From NCBI GenBank assembly GCA_009760855.2, contig WPIO01000044.1, positions 2,305,393 through 2,369,392 on the forward strand: 64,000 nt of DNA. Direction: 5' to 3'. Positions 32,685 to 42,464 of this stretch are shown here, piece by piece. Origin of the DNA: Cristatella mucedo. Taxonomy: Eukaryota > Bryozoa > Phylactolaemata > Cristatellidae. The notes under the pieces were generated by a model that saw nothing but the letters and a program-made list of their open reading frames with translations, was not told the origin of the DNA and ran no database searches. Both the position numbers and the translations under genes were made by a program. Each line of letters opens with the position of its first letter. Positions within the stretch are counted from its first letter, which is position 1.

Positions 32685-33030
32685 CACTTGATAAAGCGCC
32701 CTCGGAGAACTTAATCTCTTTCTTGGCGCTTTATAATAATAATAATATAATAATAATATTGCACTTGATAAAGCACCCTCAGAGAACTTAATCTCTTTCT
32801 AGGCGCTTTACGCTTTACATTTGCTGCAAAGGGAAATGCAATTGAACGGTAAGTAAAATCATGCTTGAAAAACTAACAAAATGAATAATATGGTTAGGGG
32901 TGACACGCACAGGGTCAGCATGCAAATGTGGTTAGTGGCAGCATGCACAGTGTCAGCTCGCATAAGCACATGAAGGACGAATCACAGGGACCCGCTAAAT
33001 GCTGTCCTAAATAGGTGTGTTTTTAAGTTT
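32652..33030 (-). mobile_element. LINE-A 3' end with a doubled hairpin tail
   Basis: A (TAA)n run, hairpin 1 (32693-32732), TAATAATAATATAATAATAA, then hairpin 2 (32770-32809), then a full reversed 3' UTR to about 33025. The hairpin-plus-TTA block is therefore present twice in tandem with a period of about 77 bp. The element abuts a LINE-B fragment in the other orientation. Confidence 0.9.
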
Positions 33031-33550
33031 TCTTTTAATTTAGAAGGCTTTGCTCTTCTTATAGGTGATGCTGTTATGCAACCATCACCATGTGCTCGAA
33101 ATTTAGGTGTCATTTTTGGCAGCTTCCTAAATTGTAAAAGCTTCATTCAGAAGACTGCTTCTACAGCTTGCCATCACGTCCGATCCCTAAGATAAGGATC
33201 TAAGATAAGGAGCTGTCTTCCTTGAGGTGCCTTCCAAAAATTTAACTAGCTCCTTAGTTCTGTCTCGGCTTGATTATTGTAATTCTCTTTTGGATGGGCT
33301 ACCAAAAAAGCAACTAGATCATTGCAGCTGGCTATGAAAATGGCTGCAAGGCTAGTTTTTAAGGCCGGAGGTTTGACCGCGCGTCTTCTTTACTAAAAGA
33401 GCTTGGATGGCTGCCAGTTGATCAACGGATACAGAGCAAAGTTCTTACGATGACCCGCGAGGCCTGCCACGGTTTGGCTCCTCCATACCTAGCTGACCTG
33501 CTGCTACAGTTTCAGCCTCCTCGTGCTCCAAGGTCCTGAATGCATCAACT
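33030..33550 (+). mobile_element. LINE-B fragment, middle to C-terminal
   Basis: Starts at the equivalent of KGFALLIGDAIVRPSPRARN, continues through NLGVIFGS, SLVLSRLDYCNSLLDGLPKK and LGWLPVDQRIQSKVLT to LQPPRAPRS near 33540. Several small indels. Its 5' end coincides with the reverse LINE-A copy, so LINE-A probably landed in it. Confidence 0.87.
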
Positions 33551-33714
33551 ATGCAGTCTTCTGCTGCATATTTACCCATGGAATAGCCATCAAGTACTGC
33601 CTATAGCCATGTTGCTGAAAGTGTTTTTGATCCACCTAAAACAAAATCCTCAGTGGTACCATGCTAAGCGTTAAAGGGCTGCATGGATAAGAAGAACAAG
33701 CGGAACAAGTGCTT

Positions 33715-33970
33715 CGGTGTTGGCTGCCGGTTGATCAACGGATACAGGCAAAGTTCTTACGCTGACCCACAAGGCTCGCCATGGTACTAAGGATCATAAT
33801 TTCCAAGCCGCTCTGAGCTGCTACTTCCATGTTACTCACTACGTATGTTGGCTACCGACTGCGTACCGAAAGCTGATTAGGCTGTGAGTACGCTAAACAA
33901 AACTCTTCTGCGTAACGCCCACATAGTTTTTGTTGAGTGTCAGATGGAGATACATTACATTACATTACAG
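33715..33970 (+). mobile_element. LINE-B fragment with deletion, 3' end
   Basis: GGCTGCCGGTTGATCAACGG to CACAAGGCTCGCCATGG repeats part of the C-terminal domain, then jumps to AGCTGCTACTTCCATGTTAC and the 3' UTR ending GGAGATACATTACATTACAT. A second, internally deleted copy or the end of the copy at 33030. Confidence 0.8.
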
Positions 33971-34624
33971 GGTGAGAAAAACTTGCAAGGCAACTCTCAA
34001 CTTAGGAAAAAATCTTCATAACTGACAGTGAAAGACATGAGTTTCAGTGGTGCCTTTAGTGCCGAGTTGTAATGTGTGGTAAGAAGCATTTTACAGTCAC
34101 ATATTTTGTTGTACAGCTCGTTTTCATCAATTTCTGAACAAAAAAGCCTCCAAGATCTAGACATTGCTGGCGGAATTTGGTCTAGTCAAGTGTTTTCAAA
34201 AGCTGCACAACTTTCAACAAGAAACCAAATTTGACATCAAGATCTTGAGCCGAAAAAACCTAGTTGTAATTTCTTGTCGCAGATAGTTATGCTTTGCTTC
34301 ATTATTCTTTAAATCTCCTCTGCCGTGAGACATCATATCGTGAGAGAGTTCTTCAGGCATCTTTATCTTTAAGCAGATTCATCGTTCAACTGCAACCCCC
34401 ATAGGTTCTTTGATTTTTGTCATGATCTTTGTCCAATCATGTCAGTACTCTGTAGTCTCCCACTGAGATAGGACCTGAACCTTAAGGGGGTCGACTAGGG
34501 CACGCAGTACAGACCTCCTAGTCCACCTTGCTCAGGTTAGAATGGAGCTCTGTGCAGGTGATGCTCTTAGAAGATGGACCGACTAGTGTGCTTGCCATAG
34601 TGGGCTCGACTAGGGTTTGAGCAC
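33971..34624. other. Unassigned; carries the left copy of a 60-bp repeat
   Basis: Nothing coding was recognised. 34536-34594 (GTTAGAATGGAGCTCTGTGC onward) is repeated at 35191-35250 on the other side of the LINE-B copy. Confidence 0.45.
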
Positions 34625-35163
34625 GCGTCACCTTTGCTGGAAGAGCTAGGATGGTTGCCGGTTCAGCAAAGGATACAGAGCAAAGTTCTTACGCTGACCC
34701 ACAAGGCCCGCCACGGCTTGGATCCTTCATACCTAGCTGAACTGCTGCATCAGTTTCAGCCTGTTCGCGCCCTCAGGTCCTGTGTGGACAATAAATTAGC
34801 TGTCCCATTCCTCCGCTTAAAGACAGTTGGCGACAGAAGCTTTAGCTCTGCAGGTCCTAGACTGTGGAACTCGCTTGCACAATTCTTACGCAACGACATC
34901 TACTCTCCAACTGCCGACTATGGCACATCTTTTTCAGTGGTCCTGAACTGCTACTTCTATGCTACTCACGACCTCAACTGCTCTCCTGACTCTGCTATGC
35001 TTCCCACTTTCTCTTTGTTGCGTGAGACGAAGTCTGTTGACTACCGAATGAGTACCGAAAGCCGCTTAGGCTGTGAGTGCGCTATACAAAACTCTCCTGC
35101 GTAACACCCACGTGGTCTTTAAGACTTTGTGGAGTTACTGACGGAGATACATTACATTACATA
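34625..35163 (+). mobile_element. LINE-B copy, C-terminal end, young
   Basis: One open frame (34634-35104) from LEELGWLPVQQRIQSKVLTL to ECAIQNSPA, followed by a complete 3' UTR and ATTACATTAC tail. It shares subfamily markers with the copy at 49915-51282 (RNDIYSPTADYGTSFSVVLN) that differ from the other B copies (RNDNYSP-ADYGSSFSAVLS). Confidence 0.95.
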
Positions 35164-35510
35164 GGACACATCGGGTGTAGACCCGCTGAAGTTAGAATGG
35201 AGCCTGGTGCAGGCGATGCGGTTCAGGAGATGGGCCGACTAATGTGCTTAAGTAGAAATAGCAGCTACAGGCGAGGTCAGGAATTTAGAGGAGAGAGAAT
35301 ATAACGGGATGACTGACAGAGCTCGTGGCTGCAGCTTCGGTAGCCGATGCGAGACTACACTTCGAGAGCACGAGAGTCGAACCTATGGCGACGAACAGCT
35401 AAGTGCAACTTAGACTTCGCAGTTGTGTTCTGTTCGCTACTCAGTTAGCTGCTCGTATCTTGGAGTGCTGTAGCGGCCCGCTTTCGGGGACCATCGCTAG
35501 CGACGCAGGT

Positions 35511-35662
35511 GTAGGGTAGCTTATTGTAGTCGGGCTTCGGGAGTTTGCGAAGTTAACTCCATCGGTCCGGTGCGCGCCGCGTAAATGCGTAGGTTAGTTT
35601 GTTATACTCGGGGTTCGGAAGTTCGCGAAGTTAATTCCGTCGATTCGGTGCGCGCCGCGTAA
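35511..35662. repeat. Tandem duplication, unit 78 bp
   Basis: 35511-35584 and 35589-35662 align over their length: GTAGGGTAGCTTATTGTAGT versus GTAGGTTAGTTTGTTATACT, both ending CGGTGCGCGCCGCGTAAA. GC-rich. Confidence 0.85.
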
Positions 35663-35689
35663 AGCACTTGCGACGGTGCGTAACCATTT

Positions 35690-35815
35690 ATAACAGGCCC
35701 ACAATAAACTGTTGCTATCGGCACCCAGTTGTGACCGCTTGTGTTTTAACCTCGCTGCAGCACTGCATAGCACAGTCCACCGGTAGATAGCCGGGGATGA
35801 ACGTCTGCGAGGTTA
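35690..35815 (+). mobile_element. Possible LTR end
   Basis: TATAACAGGCCCACAATAAACTGTTGC contains AATAAA with a following GT-rich stretch, and the block ends CGAGGTTACA. This is the look of an LTR R-U5 region, with the 78-bp repeats upstream as U3-like. No second LTR, primer site or pol sequence is present. Confidence 0.25.
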
Positions 35816-37325
35816 CAGAGAAGCCAAGAACTTGATGCAGCTGAAAACTCTCTCAGGACTTCTTGCGCTCAGCGCTAGAAATAAAACAATATTAGTAAAA
35901 GCCCAAGAATAGTCTATATTTTACGGCTGACATACACTGGTGACTTCCAAGCTGACTCGTTAACAGGCTTACAGCAGCTCGCGCTCAGCGCTACATTCAC
36001 TGACCGGCGGACCGTTGCTCCAGGAGAGTGACTGCGGTCAGGCACAAGCTTTATATAGTAGCGAGGACAAAAGTCACACAATAGTCATTGTCGCACATAA
36101 TTATGCAAACCGCTGCTCATGTCGGCGCTAAGCCATGGCGCACTGGCTCGCTCTTGACGCGGCGTAGCAGGCCAGGGTCACCATTCACGCGACGCAGCCC
36201 GCCTTAGGCAGGCAGGATGGGGCGGACGGACGGGAAGGGCTGTTGGAACGGGGACTGCGGGGTGACCGAGGGGTGGACGGCCGTGTGCTTGTTGCTCTGC
36301 GAGAGCCAGTTGAATACGCAGTCGTTGAAACCCTCTCGGTGTTTCCGTGTCGTCGCATGTAAGCTGCCAGAGTGTCAGGTTACAGGTTGGTGTAAGTCTG
36401 TAAACACGTTTAACTAGCTCAGCCAGTAATCGCTAAGTCCATTGCAAAAATGACTCGCTTGTAATCAAGATTTGTATTCTCACATAGAAAAGTTTAAAAA
36501 AATATGCACAATCTATTTTGCTTTTGGCGCCCCCTTGGTCTTGGCGCTCAGGGACATCCATCCCCGCCCCCCCCCGCTAGGCCTCTGGGTACGTTTGTCG
36601 GTACTTAATCATTGATAAATATGAAGTCCGAGGAGACGTGCCGAAACGACGGACTTCCGCACCCGTCCGAGGTCAACATAGCTGAGGGCATCACCCGCCG
36701 TTAACCTCGGTCTCAGTCGCCATTTTAGCCAATCAGCTGAGGTAGCTTGGTGACTATGCTGACGGTGGTACTGGCCGTGGGTATGCATTGTCTGAAGATT
36801 CCGTAAACGGTAAAAATTACGCAAATACATCCACTGGACATTTCTGACGAGATGAATAGGCGTGGTTCCTACAACACCAATGGTCACCACCAGAAGTTGA
36901 TGAAGAGCCAGCCCCAGGTACGCTTTGGATGGGGTGCCCTTAGTTTGTTGACAGGCGCCACCCGCTGAGTTCCCTTTGGCCTTGGCATGATCTTACGCTC
37001 GCGTGTGGCCTTGTGTGTCCATATTATGGTCAGTTTGTTAGCGTTTTGTTTAAGTTTTACAGAATAGGACTGTGTCTTATCGGTGTGTGTCGTTTGATCG
37101 CGTATAAACTGTTCTCTAGTTCTGGTTGGGGTCGGTCTCCAGTACTGCGGCGGTCTCCACTGTGTTTCTCTCTCTCATTATGAGTCAGCTCAATCTTTTG
37201 TATTCTGATTTTGGTTTCCGACTCTCTCGCTCGTTGCTATGCCTGCCTCATTTCTCTCGTGCTTTCGAGCGTGTCCATGTGCGTTTGTGCTCCAATGCCC
37301 GCCGTGAGTTGTTTTCGCGTTCTGG
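35816..37325. other. GC-richer region, possible promoter of the F-box gene
   Basis: Lies on the 5' side of the first F-box exon seen (39726). An ATG at 36217 followed by GGGGCGGACGGACGGGAAGG gives 15 codons to GGG|GTGACC, phase 0, which would fit exon 39726, but the donor is weak and there is no homology. A poly-C run is at about 36566. No repeat matches were seen. Confidence 0.25.
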
Positions 37326-37332
37326 CGCGCGC

Positions 37333-37374
<42 letters not shown>
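37326..37374. repeat. (GC)n/(GT)n microsatellite
   Basis: GCGCGCGCGCG followed by about 40 bp of GT. Confidence 0.97.
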
Positions 37375-37376
<2 letters not shown>

Positions 37377-38132
37377 GCGTGTTTTGTGTATGTCTGATAG
37401 AGTGATCGCACATACGTGAGCCACTGCGTCTTGGTATGAGAGTGCAGACTTGAATGACTTGTGCCAGTCCTCATTGCAGGTGCTTGGATTCATTAGAAAT
37501 TCTCGTTGGCAGGACGTGCTTTTCTCAGTGGTTGAAATGCAATGGCTTACCGATAGATCGACCGAGAGCAGGAGGGAGGCAAAACTTGGTGTCCTTGTAT
37601 TGGCGGCTACGGAAGCTACTCTCCATTGTCTTAGTACAGACATTGGCCGAACTGGTTGTTCCAGTGGTACTTCCTAGACGATGGCTTTCCCTGCAAGCTG
37701 ATATTATGTGTTAGTATAGCAAAATGTACTTATGTTTCGGTATGTGTATTTGATTACCAGCTTCTATTTCGAGTGACAAGTGTTTCAACTTTATCCCCTG
37801 GTGTCTACCTCTTAGCCACCGCCAGCAATCATGTGACAAAAGAGTGTTGACTGCATACTGCATGATCTCACATTCAGGAAAATCCTGCTTACGATGCTTG
37901 CTCTGAACTGGCACTTACTGGTAGTCGATAGCTGATGATAAGCAAGCAGAAGCAGCCTTTAATTTTCTCACGATAACAATCCTGCTCAGCTCTTGCCACT
38001 CATGTATACTTTATTTAGTGACCAAATATGTTTTATGCATGGCAAAATCTTGGATTATTATCTTATAGGATTCGTAACTTCTTAAGTCAGGACTCCACAG
38101 ATTTGTGATGCATGGGGCTCACTAATACTCAT

Positions 38133-38213
<81 letters not shown>

Positions 38214-38575
38214 TTGTCTCCCCTCTCATTCTCTTTGCGTCACTCTTGCCCGTTTCCTACCTCAATTCTCTGACTCCTATCTCGCCATCTCCTTTCTCAC
38301 CACCATGCTTTCTCTCACTGGGTTGCTTTCTCCATCTTCTTGGTCTGTATCTTCTTTCTCCCCATCTTTCTCTTCCACTCTCAGTTGCTATCTATATCTC
38401 AGTCTTCCAATTTTCTCAAGCTCTCTCTCTCTCGTTTCTTAATCTCTCTCTCTCTCTCTCTCTCTGTCACTCTCCCTTTGTCTCTTTGCATGTTCCTGCC
38501 TCTCCTTCTCTGAATGTCTCTGTCTCTCTTTGTCGCCTATCTACCCATCTGGCTCTCTTAACTCACTCTGTCTTG

Positions 38576-38612
<37 letters not shown>
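38133..38612. repeat. (CT)n microsatellite and pyrimidine-rich tract
   Basis: Pure CT at about 38133-38210, again at 38443-38465 and 38578-38609, with CT-rich sequence between. The + strand is almost all pyrimidine over nearly 480 bp. Reading frames here are artefacts. Confidence 0.95.
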
Positions 38613-38613
<1 letters not shown>

Positions 38614-39725
38614 GCTGTCTGGCTCAGCTCAAATTTATTGCTGTAATCTTGTTATCAATTTTAAGTTACACAACCCCCCATACAATATTGCCGAAACAGT
38701 TACACAACCCACATACAATATTTCCGAAGAAGTGTTCAAACTGATTAGTGTAATATATTAACTGATGTACTGAAATTCAATGGACAAATTTGTGATTTCA
38801 CAAAGGCATGCTCTCCTTATATACTTCAATACCCTGTACATCCCAAGTGACTGACACCTCTATATATAGAGTGTAAATGTATGCAATTGTACATTTTCCC
38901 CTGTAACTCCATCCCAGTGTGAGTGATGTCAGGGTCCACGGCCTTGCTTTACCACTTTGACATAGTTTGGCATGTATCTTTTGAAGTTAGTCCCAGGGAT
39001 GTCCAGTTAGAAAAATGCTAGTGGGAATTGGACAAGTTTTGAAAATGCTTCTTGTACTACACTCATTCTGGCTTTGCTTTTCAATCGGCACTTCATTGGT
39101 ATGGAGAGGGGTAAATGAGTGGATATACCCAATGACCTGTGTACCCCCAAAGAAGTGAAATAAATCGAAGGAAGGGCAGAAATCTGAGTCTTTTCAGAGA
39201 GTACCAGTACAGTTTGGCTGTAGAGATCACATGCTCCTTGCGCACACCTGTGGTCTTTGTTGTGGTTGGCGCTTTGCTTCAAATTGGCAGCTCCTAGCTG
39301 CTCCCGATAGTCTGTCTCCTGCTTCGGCTAGATAACGGTGGCAAGCCCCGAAGGGGAGGTGCTACTGACCAGAGGCTAAATGGCGTTTGTGATTTCTGAA
39401 TAGTAGGGACTAGGACGATCCCGGTGAATTCTTGTCTTCTCTACCATGCTATAGGCACTCACATGACTTAGTAGGAAACAGTAGTGGTCTTGGCTTTTTA
39501 TGCTATCCTTTAGTCTTAGCCTTCGAACACTGGTTGACACAGGACCACCAATAAAAGAGTGCCGAAGCTACTATTTCAGCTCTGTTTCTGTGCAGGCTGG
39601 TGCTCTGTCGTATTCGGAATATGAAAAGTGGCATGCTACTTTTGATCGCGGTATCTGTCCTGTTCTCAACTGCAGCCCAATTGCATAAGCAGGGTCAATC
39701 ACACTAAATATCTTTTTGTTTGTAG
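38613..39725. other. Intron before the F-box exon, nothing recognised
   Basis: Several frames but none with domain signal or phase-0 donor that I could defend as F-box exon 1. Human FBXL20 has a very short first coding exon, so it could be hidden here or further upstream. Confidence 0.35.
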
Positions 39726-39796
39726 ATAACAGCAGCATTTACACCTTCAGATGAGGCAGTCATCAATAAGAAATTGCCGAAGGAACTATTGCTAAG
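39726..39796 (+). CDS. FBXL20: F-box/LRR protein FBXL20/FBXL2-like, F-box exon
   Basis: Acceptor TTTTTGTTTGTAG, donor AAG|GTGTGT, 71 nt, phase 0 in and 2 out. It encodes ITAAFTPSDEAVINKKLPKE plus LLL and a split Arg. The DEAVINKKLPKELLLR run is the hallmark start of the FBXL20/FBXL2 F-box. The family is the substrate receptor of an SCF ubiquitin ligase: the F-box binds Skp1, and the leucine-rich repeats bind the target. FBXL2 additionally has a C-terminal CAAX box, which cannot be checked here. The start codon exon is not identified. Confidence 0.93.
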
Positions 39797-40011
39797 GTGT
39801 GTGACACTGCATTTCATGAGAATGCTAGCAGATATGCTGTGCTCGTTGGCCTAGTTGCCTTGCACTTAAAACAACAGCTCGAAGCTACAGTCCGAAGTTA
39901 CTTGGGAACCGAAAACTTCAGTGGCTTCTCTGGGTCACGGTCTGGATCACAGTGCGTGTATGTGTCTGTGTGTTGTGTGTGAAGGCAGCTGTACAGGTAT
40001 GAAATAGCAGT

Positions 40012-40172
40012 GATCAGTAAATATAAATATAAATCTAAATAATTTGTTTAGCACCCCAAGAGAACTTAATCTATATTCAGGCGTGTCACATATGCCTTGG
40101 CGCTCGAGCCCACGACCTCAGCCAGACCTTGGTCGGGGCGAGCACCTTAACAGCTGGACCAAACCAGTTTAG
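40012..40172 (-). mobile_element. tRNA-derived SINE, reverse strand
   Basis: Reading from 40172 down: GGTTTGGTCCAGCTGTTAAG (A-box region), GTGCTCGCCCCGACCAAGGT, TGGCTGAGGTCGTGGGCTCG then AGCG (B-box region), and the tail hairpin AGATTAAGTTCTCTTGGGGT with an AT-rich end. Same layout as 55496-55652. Lies in F-box intron, antisense. Confidence 0.88.
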
Positions 40173-40361
40173 TATGATTCCTAAACTACGCCTGCAGAAA
40201 TTTACTCACTCAAATAGTGAGCTATTAAATGCCATTTGTGCCGGAAGTAATCTATGGTACCGAGGCTGGTCATTAGCTAGCTACACAATTGAGATTGTTT
40301 GTGAGTAAAAACACCAGCTGTTTTGTTGCTTTCATAAAATGATAACGTTTTCTAAATCCAC

Positions 40362-40995
40362 TTAGGATACCGAAGCAAAGCAGGTCCATGTATCTGTGCC
40401 GTCCCATTTGTAAGTCACTGCTTGCAGGTCTTCCTGCCTGCTCAATAAGTCACTTGCAGTTAGTGCAAAACTCTACAGCTATACTTGTTTATGTAGACCA
40501 TCAGAAATGCTACATCATTACACCACTTCTCAACGACTTGCCTTGGCTCCCCCATAAAGCAGCGAATCGACTTCAAGGTACTGTCACTCACTGTTAGGCT
40601 CCTTCATTCTCTTGCACTGCCATACCTATCTCAAATACTTCCTAAGCAGGCTTCCCATCTTACTGCCTACTCTTTGACTAAAGTCGCTTAGCTTTGCCTC
40701 TAACCAACCTCAATCCTTTGCAGACCTGTGTTTTCAGTTCTTAGGCTTCCAAAGCCTGGAGCTCACTTCCGACTGACGTCACGACATTCCCCGGTTTGAC
40801 GGCATTTAAAAAGAAGCTGAAAAGCCGCATGTTCCTCACAGGATTGGCTGGGTCCACGTGGCTCGTCCCTTTGTGCGTATGTGTGCTTACATTGTGCATG
40901 TTATCACTAACTAATTGATATTCTTTTTTCCAGCAAGTGTGAAGTGTCTAGAAAGATGTTTAGTTCTTTTCGGGTGCTATACAAATATCTTATTA
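40362..40995 (+). mobile_element. Divergent LINE-A relative, 3' part
   Basis: CKSLLAGLPACSISHLQLVQ, HIITPLLNDLPWLP and KLTAFKKKLKSRMF-type blocks match the LINE-A C-terminus at about two thirds of positions, with several frameshifts. It ends with hairpin AGTGTGAAGTGTCTAGAAAG, TTAGTTCTTTTCGGGTGCTA and TTATTATAATTATT. Confidence 0.8.
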
Positions 40996-41074
40996 TTATA
41001 ATTATTGGATTTTGTATTAGTATAATATTAGGATCGGTAAAAGACTGTGGTAATGACAATATTCTTTACATGCT

Positions 41075-41945
41075 TTCAGCTTCATAACATTACTAAAATT
41101 GTTTACATTGTTAAAATTGTTTGGCTTGTTTAGATAAGGATACCACGTCCAAGTTGGTCCATGCATTCGTGACATCCCGTCTCGACTTCTGCAACTCACT
41201 GCTTACTGACCTACCAGCATGTGCGATCAGGCGATTGCAGCTGGTGCAAAACTCTGCAGCTAGGTTTGTCTGTCGTGAGTGTCGCAGTTGCCACATCACA
41301 CCACTTCTCGCTGACCTGCACTGGCTACCAGTCAAGCAACGGATTGACTTCAAGGTTTTGTCGCTCACTTTTAGGTCACTTCATTCTTTGGCTCCAGCCT
41401 ATCTCTCAGATATACTCCCCCATCAGGCCAAGCATCATACCACCTGCTTTTCGGAATCCAACAGTCTGCAAATACCTCGTACAAACCTTAAATCCTTTGG
41501 AGACCCTGCATTTAGTTCGTATGCTCCCAAAGCCTAGAACTCCCTCCCGACCTGCGTCAGAACATCCCCTGACCTGACCACATTTAAAAGGAACTTAAAA
41601 ACATACCTATTTAGGACAGCATTTAGTGGGTCCCTGTGATTCGTCCTTCATGTGCTTGTGCGTGCTGACACTGCATATTTAGGACAGCATTTAGTGGGTC
41701 CCTGTGATTTGTCCTTCATGTGCTTATGCGTGCTGACACTGAGCATGCTGCCGCTAACCACATTTGCATGCTGACCCTGTGCATGTCACCCATAACCATG
41801 TTATTCATTTTGTTTGTTTTTCAGGCATGATTTAACTCACCATTCAATTGCATTTTCCTTTGCAGCAAATGTAAAGCGCCTAGAAAGAGATTAAGTTCTC
41901 CGAGGGCGTTTTATCAAGTGTATTATTATTATTATTGTTATGCTT
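41075..41945 (+). mobile_element. LINE-A copy, C-terminal part and 3' UTR
   Basis: Starts at LDKDTTSKLVHAFVTSRLDF (5' few codons rearranged) and stays open to a TAG in PKA*NSLP (41536). The 3' UTR carries a tandem duplication of 68 bp (41608-41675 and 41676-41743), then the hairpin (about 41872-41915) and (TTA)n. Confidence 0.94.
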
Positions 41946-42464
41946 CAAGCTTTAGGGCCTCATTCAAATTTATAAATTGTGAATGAAGTTAGGAGCATGC
42001 GCTTAGCATTCTTTACTGCTTTTGCTCATTGTTGAGATTGATGTTTTCAAAGGTTTTATCCAATGGACTAAAGAAGGCTTATAGAAAGTTTACTGCTGAA
42101 GTTCGTCTTTTTCATTACCTATCAGAATAGAGCTATGAAACCGGTAACACTTGTCTAACAGAATTCATTTTTTGTCCTTGGGTACAAAGTGTGTTTTCCT
42201 AATCTCGTATGCCTAAAATAAATAGGAAATAGCTATTGTTCCAGAAAACTTTCGTTCTTTGGTTAGGGAAATGATATTTTGTAATTTTCTAGTTTTGCTC
42301 TTAGGCACAGTACAAACATCACGTTAGCACAGATAGCCCATGTTGTGCTGCCACAGGAATTAGTGATGGTTAGGCTGACATAACACAATAGAGTAGACCA
42401 CATCCATAGAAGTGAAACAGTACTAGTGCTTTATGTTATTGCAGAGTAAGAGAATAGTGAATAG
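41946..42464. other. Intronic, nothing recognised
   Basis: AT-rich single-copy sequence with no domain or repeat similarity seen. Confidence 0.4.

Noticed and set aside
36217-36417. First exon of the F-box gene
   Set aside because: Phase would fit, but the donor GGG|GTGACC is weak and there is no sequence support; kept only as a note in the region entry.
38246-38761. 171-residue Ser/Leu-rich open frame
   Set aside because: It is the CT-rich tract read in one frame; composition fully explained by the microsatellite.
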